A stretch of 64,000 nt of DNA. It comes from Ch128b sp964527925 (GTDB taxonomy: Bacteria > Bacteroidota > Ignavibacteria > Ch128b). The notes beneath the pieces were generated by a model that had not been told where the DNA came from, did not search any database, and saw only the letters and a list, made by a program, of their open reading frames with translations. Shown here in pieces: positions 25,225 through 34,821 of this stretch; positions within the stretch are counted from its first letter, which is position 1; each line of letters opens with the position of its first letter. A program made the translations under genes and the position numbers. The DNA lies in the NCBI GenBank assembly GCA_964527925.1, contig CAZGQO010000002.1, positions 204,409 through 268,408 on the forward strand, written 5' to 3'.

Positions 25225-27636
25225 ATGGAAGGTTCAAAGTTGAAACGACTACTAATTTCATTGGCTTTATTGTTTAGTTCATTCTGTCTGATGTACGGAC
25301 AAGATGGATATATTTCTCATCAACAACCTGCCAATGTATTTGAATATCAAAATATTGAATTACGATTCGGTATCATTCAACCCATTGATATAAAACAGGT
25401 ACTTCTATTTTATAGAAGTTCGGCAAGCTTAGAATTTATCCCACTGGAGCTGAACTTTCAGGGATCGACTATCTTTGGAACAATACCCTCGAGAGATGTT
25501 CTCTCACCGTATATTGAATACTTTCTAAAAATTATCACCAGTGATGGAAGAGTAATTAATTATCCTTCTAATGTAACTCGAACCGGCAACTATGTGAGAA
25601 TCTTTGTCATCAAAAGTGAACAACAAACGCTATATGAGGAAAAAGTAATTTTGCTGAATCCTGTTAGTAATGAACCAGTTGAAATTGATCAATTCTTTGT
25701 GGCTTTCTCGTTGTTAAAAGTTAGTGATAAAGTTCAGAAAAATTTTACAAGAATCTGGATTAACAATGAAGAGATAACCCGATTATTGAAATTCGACGGT
25801 GATTTGATTTACACTCTATCAGGTTCTTATAAGAATCTAAAGTCAGGTTCCAATACCCTTAAAATTTTGCTGTTTGATATTAATAAAAATCCAATTTATA
25901 CAAACGAATATCGATTCGATGTTTTATCTGGTGCTCCAATAGCAGGCAGAACTCGAACGCTTTTCAAATACTACGGTTCTACTCAACTCGAATCGAGTCA
26001 CGAAAACATGAGGAACGGGAATTTCAATTTTAATCGCTTGACAGCTAACTTCAGTTCAAATTATGGAATACTAAACTCAAAACTTTACTTATACATTACA
26101 AATGAAGAAAGACCCTATCTTCAACCACAGAATAGATATTTACTCAGTCTCGATATGGATTTCTTTAAATTTTTTGTTGGTGACCATTATCCTGTTTACC
26201 CATCATTAATAATGAGTGGAAAAAGATTGAGAGGAGTTACAGGTACTCTTGAACTGGGCTTTTTCAATATGCAAGTTTCATACGGCGAAATCACAAGAAA
26301 AATTGAAGGTGAATTGCTTCAACTCTATTCAAGGGATAGCGCTGTAATTGGAAGTAATATCATACCAATTGATTCAGTAAAATTTGGTTATCCATTTGGG
26401 AAAGTGAATCTCGGCACTTATCAACGAAAGTTATTTGCAATAAGACCATATTTCGGAAGAGGAAGAAATTTTCAGTTAGGTTTTACATATCTTCACTCTA
26501 AAGATGAAATGGGATCGATAAATTTTGGTGCAAGGCCTAAAGAAAATCTTGTTGTTGGAACTGATTTGCTTATTGGAATTGATGATCAAAGAATTTTACT
26601 GAAAGCACAAGGTTCAATGTCTATTCTCAACAATGATATTTCTACAGGTAATTTTACTGATAAATTAATTGATTCTCTTTTCGGTGAAGGTAAACCTCTG
26701 GGTGGTGATCCATTACTTATAAAAAGAGTTAGAGATATTGGAAGCAAGTTCATCACAATTAATCAGTTTACTATTCCATTAAATCCTCAAGAACTGGCGA
26801 CTCTGGCTGGTGAAGTCTTATTCAGCTTAAATTATTTTGGGAATTACTTACGTACTTATTATATCTATCGTGGTAATGACTACACTTCGTTTGGGCAGAA
26901 TTTTTTAAGAAATGATTTGAAAGGATTTCAAATTCTGGATCGATTAGGCTTGTTTGATAACAGAGTTTTTATTTCAGCTTATTTTGAAAGATTGAATGAT
27001 AATTTGCAGAAGACGAAAATTGCAACTACCACTTTTCAAAATCTTGAAAGTTCTGTTTCAATCTATCCACGAATGAATTTCCCAAATTTCACTTTTGGTT
27101 ATTCACGCTTTAAAGTTCAAAATGATATTGATCCTTTTACAACCGACACAATTAAATATCAATCTCAATTGAACGATGTAACGAATCAATTTATGTTTTC
27201 TTCAAGTTATGATTTTAGATATTATGTTCTACACCGTATATTCTTTAATCTGATTACAAGTAAGAAAACGGATTACACATTTAGAAACCAATCCGCTCAA
27301 TTTTTAAATTTTAGTCTTAATGTACAATCATTCTGGAGAAAATCACTTCAATCATTTTTTGGGATTACTTCCAGTTCATCGGAAGTTTCTAATTCAAAGT
27401 ATAAATATTTAACTCTAAACCTTGGAGGCAGATTTATTTCTCTTAAGGAAAAACTCAAAACAACCTTTGCTGTAAATCCATCACTTGGAGATCTGAAACG
27501 GACTATTATTGAACTTTACAATCAATATTCACTCACAAAAAACTTCTCTTTGAATTTTAATGTGCGCTACCTGATTAATGCAAAACCAATTAAAAACGAG
27601 TCAATATTAAATCTTTTTGCTTCGTATGAATTTTAG
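25225..27636 (+). CDS. large outer-membrane beta-barrel protein, function unknown
   Basis: An 803-residue protein (788 if the TTG at 25240, which has GGAAGG 7 nt upstream, is the start). Signal peptide ending at MYGQ. N-terminal beta-sandwich-like region (about 25-230, FEYQNIELRFGIIQPIDIKQVLLFYR), then a long run of amphipathic strands with aromatic ends (FQLGFTYLHSKDEMGSINFG, LFNNRVFISAYFERL-like) and a terminal SYEF, the beta-signal of outer-membrane barrels. I do not recognise a family. Third gene of the secreted / FecR / barrel operon, which may form one cell-surface assembly. Confidence 0.72.
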   Translation: MEGSKLKRLLISLALLFSSFCLMYGQDGYISHQQPANVFEYQNIELRFGIIQPIDIKQVLLFYRSSASLEFIPLELNFQGSTIFGTIPSRDVLSPYIEYFLKIITSDGRVINYPSNVTRTGNYVRIFVIKSEQQTLYEEKVILLNPVSNEPVEIDQFFVAFSLLKVSDKVQKNFTRIWINNEEITRLLKFDGDLIYTLSGSYKNLKSGSNTLKILLFDINKNPIYTNEYRFDVLSGAPIAGRTRTLFKYYGSTQLESSHENMRNGNFNFNRLTANFSSNYGILNSKLYLYITNEERPYLQPQNRYLLSLDMDFFKFFVGDHYPVYPSLIMSGKRLRGVTGTLELGFFNMQVSYGEITRKIEGELLQLYSRDSAVIGSNIIPIDSVKFGYPFGKVNLGTYQRKLFAIRPYFGRGRNFQLGFTYLHSKDEMGSINFGARPKENLVVGTDLLIGIDDQRILLKAQGSMSILNNDISTGNFTDKLIDSLFGEGKPLGGDPLLIKRVRDIGSKFITINQFTIPLNPQELATLAGEVLFSLNYFGNYLRTYYIYRGNDYTSFGQNFLRNDLKGFQILDRLGLFDNRVFISAYFERLNDNLQKTKIATTTFQNLESSVSIYPRMNFPNFTFGYSRFKVQNDIDPFTTDTIKYQSQLNDVTNQFMFSSSYDFRYYVLHRIFFNLITSKKTDYTFRNQSAQFLNFSLNVQSFWRKSLQSFFGITSSSSEVSNSKYKYLTLNLGGRFISLKEKLKTTFAVNPSLGDLKRTIIELYNQYSLTKNFSLNFNVRYLINAKPIKNESILNLFASYEF

Positions 27637-27821
27637 CAGTCTATGTTTAAGTGAAATAAACTTCTAATAATTTTTTGATTAAGCACTAAACACTTAAACT
27701 TTTGAATAAATAGAATTATTCACCCCTTCTAAAAATTGTGATTTTATCCTTTTACAATTGAAAACGTATTCTTTTGTAATTCTAATTTTCTTATAAACAG
27801 TAACTTTGAATTATAATTCTA

Positions 27822-28448
27822 TCACTCCTCAGTAACTTCAAGAAAATCAATTTCCCCCGCACCTTCGCGAACAATTTCTGGTTCCTCTCCACTGAAATCA
27901 ATAATTGTTGAAGGTGTTAATCCAAGTGGTCCAGAGTACAAAATTAAATCAACTTTCTTTCCGTAGAATTTAACAATTGATTCTTCATCATTCATAATTT
28001 CACCTTTTTCTTCTGTCACGCTTGTGCTTACTATTGGATGTTGTAATTCTTTAACAAGTAGTTGAGCAATCAAATTATCAGGTACACGAATACCAACAGC
28101 TTTTCTTTTGCTCCATAATTTTTTCGGTACCTCCCGAGCTGCTGGCAAAATGAAAGTATATGGACCAGGAAATGCGTACTTTAGAAATCTATAAACCTGT
28201 GTTGAAACTTTTGCATAGTGAGCAATATCTTTAAGATCAGCACAAATAAAACTCAATGGTTTATCATCAAGTCCTGGTTTAATCTGATAAATTCTTTCAA
28301 TTGCATTCTTCTGAAAGATATCGCAACCAAGTCCGTAAACTGTATCAGTTGGATAAATTATTACTCCTCCCTGCTTTAGAACTTCAACTGCTCTATTGAT
28401 GAATCTCATTTGTGGGTTTTTGGGATGGATGTGTAGGACTTCAGCCAT
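27822..28448 (-). CDS. YciO/Sua5 family threonylcarbamoyl-AMP synthase-like protein
   Basis: A 208-residue YrdC-fold protein. GGVIIYPTDTVYGLGCDI, KPLSFICADL, PGPYTFILPA, KAVGIRVPDN and HPIVSTSVT are family motifs. The opening LHIHPKNPQMRFINRAVEVL and the VREGAGEIDFL end resemble E. coli YciO more than TsaC. It may make threonylcarbamoyl-AMP for tRNA t6A, or serve the less defined YciO role; no second paralogue is in the window. Single gene, convergent with the barrel operon. Confidence 0.88.
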   Translation of the reverse strand: MAEVLHIHPKNPQMRFINRAVEVLKQGGVIIYPTDTVYGLGCDIFQKNAIERIYQIKPGLDDKPLSFICADLKDIAHYAKVSTQVYRFLKYAFPGPYTFILPAAREVPKKLWSKRKAVGIRVPDNLIAQLLVKELQHPIVSTSVTEEKGEIMNDEESIVKFYGKKVDLILYSGPLGLTPSTIIDFSGEEPEIVREGAGEIDFLEVTEE

Positions 28449-28520
28449 GTTGGTCTCCTTTAATTTTCTTTTAAAAGTTAAGATAAATACAAATTAAATT
28501 CCAATAGTCTTCGAAGTACC

Positions 28521-29646
28521 TTATTCAACCCCCAGGAATGAATTGAAATTTTTTTTACCAATAACGAAAGTATGAGCAGAAGGATAGTTTTCTAAAAATG
28601 TTTTCGGAATCTTTTTCTTCTTAACCTGCTGAAATGTGAATTCGAATGCGTTTATATTTCTTTCGTTTTCTTCGATAAAGTCAATTTCCTGTTTTTGATG
28701 AGTTCTCCAGAAATAATAATTCAAATCTATCTTATTATTTGTATTCATTTTGATTCTTTCAGCAATCAGAAAATTTTCCCACATAGCCCCAAAGTCAGTG
28801 CTTTTTTCAATGGGAAGAAAATTATTAATGATTGCATTTCTAACACCGAGAACATAAAAATATATTTTTCTTGATTTAGCCAATTCATTACTCATATTTC
28901 TCTGAAAAGAAGGAAGTCTAAAAATCACAAATGATTTTTCGAGTATTTCGATATATCGCATCACTGTTTCATTGTTGACTTTTAATAGCTGCGAGAGCTC
29001 ATTGTACGAAACAAGATTTCCAATCTGTAATGCTAATGCTTTGATAAGTTTTTCAAGCAATTCAGGTTGCTTCAAATAATTGTACATTAAAACATCACGG
29101 AATAGGTAACTCTGAGTTATATTTTTTAAAATTTCTTTTTGTTCTGAAGGTTTTACGATAATCTCAGGATACATACCATAGATTAATCTATTTTCCAGAT
29201 TTCTATTTCCTTCGAGATATCCGACATGATCCACATTTTCTTTCCATGAGATTGGATAAAGAATGAAATCATATCTTCTGCCAGTCAGTGGTTCATTTAA
29301 TTGTTCTGTTAATCCAACTGAAGATGAACTTGTTGCAATAACCTGATACTCTGGAAGCATATCAACGATGATTTTAATCGTTATACCAATATCTTCTACT
29401 CTCTGCACTTCATCCATAAGAATGAGCTTATAATCCTTAAGATTTTATCTGTGAAGAATTTGGTGAATTTAAAATTTCTCTTACATCAGGTTCATCACAA
29501 TTCAGACAAAGATACTTGAGATTAGGAATTTCTCCTAAATATTTCATCAAAGTAGTTTTTCCAACCTGACGTGCTCCTATAATTACTATTACTTTACCCC
29601 GAAACAATTTTTCTTCTATTAATCGAACAGTTGTTCTTTGAATCAT
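28521..29646 (-). pseudogene. AAA_14/DUF4143 ATPase interrupted by a frameshift
   Basis: Two adjoining frames make one protein. The upstream part (29437-29646, ATG 29646) has the Walker A GARQVGKTTLMKYLG; the downstream part (28521-29417) has Walker B MDEVQ, the TSSSSVGLTEQLNEPLTGR sensor region and the DUF4143 domain (FRDVLMYNYLKQPELLEKL, AKSRKIYFYVLGVRNAI, YYFWRTHQKQEIDFIEE). The break is at the A4 run 29443-29446: removing one A gives a continuous reading frame (QINLKDYKLILMDEVQ). Total length about 370 residues is normal for the family. Probably a broken gene; a base-calling error or slippage in the homopolymer is possible. Confidence 0.85.
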
Positions 29647-29680
29647 CGATTTTAACTCAAATTTCCCTGCAATTTTAAAT

Positions 29681-29776
29681 TACGGTCAAACCGCAAATTC
29701 TTATAAGAATTTTACGGTCAATCAGAAAATTCTTATAAATATTTTATGGTCGACCAGAAAATTTTTTTAGATTATA
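29681..29776. repeat. three tandem 32-bp repeats upstream of the DUF4143 ATPase gene
   Basis: Units start at 29681, 29713 and 29745, exactly 32 bp apart, each with TA[C/T]GGTC followed by [A/G]AAAATT and an AT-rich half. Unit 3 has the palindrome TGGTCGACCA (29747-29756), and unit 1 ends in the perfect 18-bp palindrome at 29695-29712 (AAATTCTTATAAGAATTT). They lie 35-130 bp upstream of the ATG at 29646, the right place for an operator array. Confidence 0.75.
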
Positions 29777-29864
29777 AATCCTATTTAACAATTGTTGAAA
29801 ACCAAACTTAGATTCTATTAAAATGATTTTTTCCAATTCAGTATTTAATCTGAGGGATAATTAA

Positions 29865-30617
29865 TCATTTCTTTCGAAGATATCGTTTAACTTTCTTCAT
29901 CATCCTATCAAAGTGAGATCCCTGCCAATAAATTTTATCACACTTGCTGCAAAAGTAAAACCTTTGCGGTAATTCAAACTTATAATCAGGGAGTTTCAAT
30001 TTGACTTTCTTGAATGAGATTCTTTTAAGTCTTGTGCCGCATTCAAGGCAAAGTGATAAAGGATTTAAATGCCGAGTCAGATCAAATTTTTTGAGAATTT
30101 CTTTTACTTGTTTATCAGGAAGAATATTACGTACAAAGTATCCAAATTTCACTTCTTTTCTTTTAAGCAATCCAGTATCTCTGGTGAGAATAATTCTATT
30201 TTCTTTCAAAGCAATCTTAACAATCTCATCATCTGTTAATGAATTATCATAAAACATATCAAGCCCGAGTTTTCTCATTTCACGAACAAGTTTACCAAGA
30301 TGAACATCACAAATAAATTTCATCTTTCCTCTATAAATTGGTTTCAGATGAATTACTTTCTTGAATCTCGCCTTCTTAAAGTCAGAAAAAATTTCAATCC
30401 TGTCTCCATCTTGAATTTTATAATTAAAATCAACTGAGTCTTTATTAACAAGTATGACATCAACCTCAGTGTGAGGGACATCGTACGATTCAATTAAATC
30501 TTTAACCGTTGTAGAATCAATAAATTTATGAACTATCTCTTTTCTAAAACGATTCGATAAAAAAACTTTAAACGCAAGCTGAAATTTTAGAAATACTGTT
30601 TTTTCGATTACTCTCAT
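29865..30617 (-). CDS. Mut7-C RNase domain protein with N-terminal ubiquitin-like domain
   Basis: A 250-residue protein. Residues 1-85 look like a ThiS/MoaD-type ubiquitin fold (VKDLIESYDVPHTEVDVILVNKDSVDFNYKIQDGDRIEIF). Residues 95-165 are a Mut7-C PIN-like nuclease domain: KFICDVHLGKLVREMRKLGLD and ILTRDTGLLKR give the acidic residues expected. A zinc ribbon follows with CLECG and CSKC. Such fusions are known (Mut7-C ubiquitin/RNAse proteins) but their targets are not. Single gene, divergent from the LonB-type protease. Confidence 0.87.
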   Translation of the reverse strand: MRVIEKTVFLKFQLAFKVFLSNRFRKEIVHKFIDSTTVKDLIESYDVPHTEVDVILVNKDSVDFNYKIQDGDRIEIFSDFKKARFKKVIHLKPIYRGKMKFICDVHLGKLVREMRKLGLDMFYDNSLTDDEIVKIALKENRIILTRDTGLLKRKEVKFGYFVRNILPDKQVKEILKKFDLTRHLNPLSLCLECGTRLKRISFKKVKLKLPDYKFELPQRFYFCSKCDKIYWQGSHFDRMMKKVKRYLRKK

Positions 30618-30750
30618 TTTCTTATTGCTTCACAATTATGAAATTTTTTCTGGAACGATTGTAACTAAACCAATATAAAATCTTTCAACTCAAAATTTAA
30701 TTAATTAATTTTGTTATGCATATCAAAAATCAGAAAATTATAGGTTAAAC

Positions 30751-33249
30751 ATGAAGGCAAAACTTAAACCTGCCCCGGCTTATCAACCACTTAAATCAAC
30801 TGAACTAACCTGGACATGCGATCAAGAAATTTTCGAGTTCGAATCAACCAAGAATCTTGAACCTATCGAAGGAATCATTGGACAGGAACGGGCTCTTAAG
30901 GCATTGAGATTGGGCGTCGATTTATATGCACCAGGTTACAACATTTTCGTTACAGGACTTTCAGGAACTGGTAAAGCTACAACCATTCAAAAAATTCTGG
31001 AAAGGATCAGTCCAAATTGCCCTGTTCTGAATGATTATGCTTATGTGAATAACTTTTCTAATCCAGATATGCCGAGACTCCTTGTTTTTCCAGCAGGAGT
31101 TGCTCAAATGTTTGCCAATGCAATGGAATCAATGATTGATTTCTTGATTGAAAAGATTCCTGTTGTTTTAGAAGATGAAGCTTATGCAACGAAACGAAAA
31201 GATATAATGAATAATTACGCTGAAGACGAAAAAAAATTAATGCTTGAATTCGAAAATCAAATTAAGAAAGATAATTTTTCACTGGGACAGGTTCAGATGG
31301 GACAGTTTTATCGACCAGAAATATTTCCAATCATAAACGGGAAGCCAGTCCCAATTCAACAACTGAATGAATTAGTTAACAGTAATGTAATCAGTCCAGA
31401 AGAAGCTGAACGGGTCATTCAAAAATATCAGGAGTATACAATTCAACTTCAGGAATTATTTAAGATGGGACTTCAGCTTTCAAGAGAATATCAAGAGAAA
31501 TTACTGAAACTTGAGCAAGAAGCCGTGAACAATCTGGTGACCGGTGTAATTTCAGACTTGAAAGAAAAATTTAACTATCCAAAAGTTCATCAATATCTGG
31601 ATGAAGTAAAAGAATCAATCTTAAATTCACTTGATGATTTTAAGGAAGCAGGAAAACCAGAACAACAACAAGCTCCTTCGCAACCTTTACCACCAGCACT
31701 TAAAGAAATTAGAGATCAATTTAGAGTTTATAGAGTGAATGTATTGCTTGATAATTCTGCAACAAGAGAATGTCCAGTAATTATTGAAACATCGCCAACC
31801 TACTCAAATATTTTTGGAACAATCGAAAGAGTTTATGAAGGCGGCGGCGCATGGTATTCAGATTTTATGAACATCAAAGCAGGATCAATTCTCAGAGCCA
31901 ACAGCGGTTATCTTGTTTTGAATGCTTTTGATGCACTTACTGAACCAGGTGTATGGAAAGCCCTCAAACGAGTTTTAATGTATCGGAAACTTGAGATTCA
32001 GGATTTTGCAAGTCAATATCTTTTCTCTACAACCAACATCAAACCTGAACCAATTGAAATAAATACAAAAGTAATTTTTATCGGAAGCGATGAAATTTAT
32101 TATCTGTTAAGCGAGTATGAAGAAGATTTCAAAAAGATTTTCAAAGTGCGTGCTGATTTTGATTATGAAATGAAAAATACTCCAAAAGCATTAAATGATT
32201 TAGCTGGACTTGTAACAAAACTTTGTGATGAAGAAAATTTATTACATTTTGATCGATTTGCAATTGCAAAGCTTGCGGAGTTTTCGGCAAGATATGCTGG
32301 TTCAAAAAACAAATTGACTGCAAGATTTTCAGTTGTCGCTGATATTGTTCGTGAAGCAAATTTCTGGGCGAAAGATTCAGGTGCTGAAATTGTAACAGGT
32401 GATCATGTAAAGATTGCTTATGAAAATTTCATCTATCGTCACAACATGATTGAAGAAAAGATAAATGAAATGATCAAAGATGGAAAACTAATCATCGATA
32501 TCAAAGGAGAAAAAGTTGGTGAGATAAATGGACTGGCTGTTTATTCAATCAACAATTATAGTTTCGGGAAACCTTCAAAAATTACAGTAACTGTTTCAGC
32601 TGGAAATACAGGGATTGTTAACATAGAAAGAGAAGCAAGACTCTCTGGAAAAATATACGATAAAGGTATTCTGGTAATCTCTGGATTATTGAGAGAAAAA
32701 TTTGGTCAGGATTTCCCACTTTCATTTACAGCGAGCATTTGTTTTGAACAATCTTACAGCGGTATAGATGGTGACAGTGCATCATCAACTGAAATTTTTG
32801 CATTACTTTCTGCATTAAGTGGATTGCCACTCAAACAGGGAATTGCTGTAACAGGATCAGTAAATCAAAAAGGAATCATTCAACCAATCGGTGGTGTTAA
32901 CGAAAAAATTGAAGGATTTTTCAAAATCTGCAAATTCCATGGACTCGACGGTAGTCATGGAGTGATTATTCCTAAACGAAACCTCGATGATTTAATGTTA
33001 AAAGACGAAGTCATTGAAGCTGTCGAAAAAGGTAAATTCAAAATTTATGCAATTGAAACTATTGATGAGGGAATTGAAATCCTCACAGGAGTCAAAGCGG
33101 GCAAATTAGTAAAAGGTAAATGGGAAAAAGGGACAGTTTTTGAATTGGTGTATAATCGTTTGAAAGAATTACATGAGATTTCTAAGGGAGAAAATGAGAA
33201 AAAAGAAAGAATCAAAAAGAAAAAACGAGTTGGGTTTAAGGTAAAATGA
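30751..33249 (+). CDS. LonB-type ATP-dependent protease
   Basis: An 832-residue AAA+ protease of the COG1067 LonB kind, cytoplasmic here as no membrane segment is seen. N-terminal GIIGQERALKALRLGVDLYAPGYNIFVTG with Walker A GLSGTGKATT (69-78), a long helical insert (about 170-310), second half of the ATPase with NSGYLVLNAFDAL, and a C-terminal Lon protease domain with nucleophile Ser676 (DGDSASS) and Lys719 (GGVNEKIEGF). A basic tail ends the protein. It lies 79 bp upstream of the pyruvate kinase gene. Confidence 0.94.
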   Translation: MKAKLKPAPAYQPLKSTELTWTCDQEIFEFESTKNLEPIEGIIGQERALKALRLGVDLYAPGYNIFVTGLSGTGKATTIQKILERISPNCPVLNDYAYVNNFSNPDMPRLLVFPAGVAQMFANAMESMIDFLIEKIPVVLEDEAYATKRKDIMNNYAEDEKKLMLEFENQIKKDNFSLGQVQMGQFYRPEIFPIINGKPVPIQQLNELVNSNVISPEEAERVIQKYQEYTIQLQELFKMGLQLSREYQEKLLKLEQEAVNNLVTGVISDLKEKFNYPKVHQYLDEVKESILNSLDDFKEAGKPEQQQAPSQPLPPALKEIRDQFRVYRVNVLLDNSATRECPVIIETSPTYSNIFGTIERVYEGGGAWYSDFMNIKAGSILRANSGYLVLNAFDALTEPGVWKALKRVLMYRKLEIQDFASQYLFSTTNIKPEPIEINTKVIFIGSDEIYYLLSEYEEDFKKIFKVRADFDYEMKNTPKALNDLAGLVTKLCDEENLLHFDRFAIAKLAEFSARYAGSKNKLTARFSVVADIVREANFWAKDSGAEIVTGDHVKIAYENFIYRHNMIEEKINEMIKDGKLIIDIKGEKVGEINGLAVYSINNYSFGKPSKITVTVSAGNTGIVNIEREARLSGKIYDKGILVISGLLREKFGQDFPLSFTASICFEQSYSGIDGDSASSTEIFALLSALSGLPLKQGIAVTGSVNQKGIIQPIGGVNEKIEGFFKICKFHGLDGSHGVIIPKRNLDDLMLKDEVIEAVEKGKFKIYAIETIDEGIEILTGVKAGKLVKGKWEKGTVFELVYNRLKELHEISKGENEKKERIKKKKRVGFKVK

Positions 33250-33327
33250 GTTTAATGTTTTTTTAAATCATTTAGTGAATCAAAAAATGGCAGAAATAAA
33301 AATTCAATCCACAGGAAAGAAACTAAA

Positions 33328-34752
33328 ATGAAAAATCTTTTCAGTGAAAAGACAAAAATTATAGCGACTATCGGACCAGCGTCTGCAAGTCCTGGTATTA
33401 TTAAAGGAATGATCCGCTCTGGAGTGGATGGCTTTCGATTAAATTTTTCACATGGCGAATTTCAGTTGTTTCAAAAACATGTTCAAAATATTAGAGGATT
33501 ATCAAAAAAATTTAATGTGAACATTGCAATTCTTGGTGATCTTCAGGGACCAAAAATTAGAGTCGGAAAAATTAAAGATGGGCAGATTGAATTAAAGGAA
33601 GGAATGTTTGTTGAAATTTTTGATAAACCGATTGTTGGTGAACAAAGTAAATTTTCAACATCTTACAAAAATCTCTCCAAAGAAGTTGAAGTTGGCGAAA
33701 GGATTTTAATTGATGATGGATTAATAAAACTCAGAGTGAGGGAGAAAAAAAATGGTTCGATTTTGTGTAAAGTTATAGAAGGTGGAATATTAAAGACGAG
33801 AAAAGGACTAAACATTCCCGATTCAAAGATTACAACTCCAGCACTGACGACAAAAGATTTTGAATGGACTTATTTCTCCATAAAAAACAATTTAGATTTT
33901 CTCGCACTATCTTTTGTTAGAGATGAAAACGATGTTCTCAAATTGAAAGAGTATTTGAAAAAACGAAAAGTTACGATTCCAATTATCTCCAAAATTGAAC
34001 TAAAACAGGGCTTAAAAAATTTTGAATCGATTCTTAAAGTCTCGGATGGAATTATGGTTGCTCGTGGTGATCTGGGTGTTGAACTCGGTCCTGAAGAAGT
34101 TCCACCGGCTCAAAAATATATTATCAAAAGATGTATTGAGGCTCGAAAGCTTGTCATTACAGCTACACAAATGTTAGAAAGTATGATTCACAATCCAATA
34201 CCTACTCGAGCTGAAGCATCGGATGTTGCAAATGTAATTCTCGATGGAACTGATGCTGTTTTATTAACAGCTGAGACATCAATTGGTATTGACCCCGTAA
34301 GAGTAGTTCAAACAATGTCAAGAATTATTAAACGAGCTGAAAGAATACATACATTTCACAATCTTGAATACGACTACATCAAAACCGATGAAGCTCATAT
34401 TCAGTCAATCGCCTTAGCTTCCTGTCAGATTGCAAATGATTTGAAAGCTAAACTAATTGTTCCAATAACTTATTCAGGTTTTACAGCAATTGTTTTATCG
34501 AAATACTTTCCAAAAGCTCCAGTCATTGCCGTTACAAATAAGTACGAAACTTTAAAATATTTGAAATTTTATCGTGGGATTGAATCATTAGTTTTAGAAG
34601 ATATTTCTGATTTTGAAACTGTAATCGAGAAAACAATCAAACAATTAAAAGCAAAGAATCTTGTAAAGAAGAATGAACGCCTATTATTTGTCGGCAGTTT
34701 GAAAACAAGACAGAAATCAATTTCCAATTTAATTAAAGTTGTTTCCGTGTGA
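33328..34752 (+). CDS. pyk: pyruvate kinase
   Basis: A 474-residue glycolytic enzyme converting phosphoenolpyruvate and ADP to pyruvate and ATP. TKIIATIGPASASPGIIKGMIRSGVDGFRLNFSHG is the N-terminal signature; ISKIELKQGLKNFESIL contains the catalytic Lys-Glu region; GIMVARGDLGVELG binds metal; ATQMLESMIHNPIPTRAEASDVANVILDGTDAVLLTAET is intact in order. The C-terminal domain is present and of normal size. Probably its own unit, though the 79-bp gap behind the protease would allow read-through. Confidence 0.98.
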   Translation: MKNLFSEKTKIIATIGPASASPGIIKGMIRSGVDGFRLNFSHGEFQLFQKHVQNIRGLSKKFNVNIAILGDLQGPKIRVGKIKDGQIELKEGMFVEIFDKPIVGEQSKFSTSYKNLSKEVEVGERILIDDGLIKLRVREKKNGSILCKVIEGGILKTRKGLNIPDSKITTPALTTKDFEWTYFSIKNNLDFLALSFVRDENDVLKLKEYLKKRKVTIPIISKIELKQGLKNFESILKVSDGIMVARGDLGVELGPEEVPPAQKYIIKRCIEARKLVITATQMLESMIHNPIPTRAEASDVANVILDGTDAVLLTAETSIGIDPVRVVQTMSRIIKRAERIHTFHNLEYDYIKTDEAHIQSIALASCQIANDLKAKLIVPITYSGFTAIVLSKYFPKAPVIAVTNKYETLKYLKFYRGIESLVLEDISDFETVIEKTIKQLKAKNLVKKNERLLFVGSLKTRQKSISNLIKVVSV

Positions 34753-34821
34753 TAATTTTATATCAAAAACTTTCTGGATGAATTTTTTATCAAATTCAAT
34801 TCAAAAATCATGAGGTGAAAC

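Noticed and set aside
27645..27699. 9-bp inverted repeat GTTTAAGTG / CACTTAAAC after the barrel gene
   Set aside because: The loop is 37 bases and the stem AT-rich with no clear T-run, so I cannot call it a terminator.
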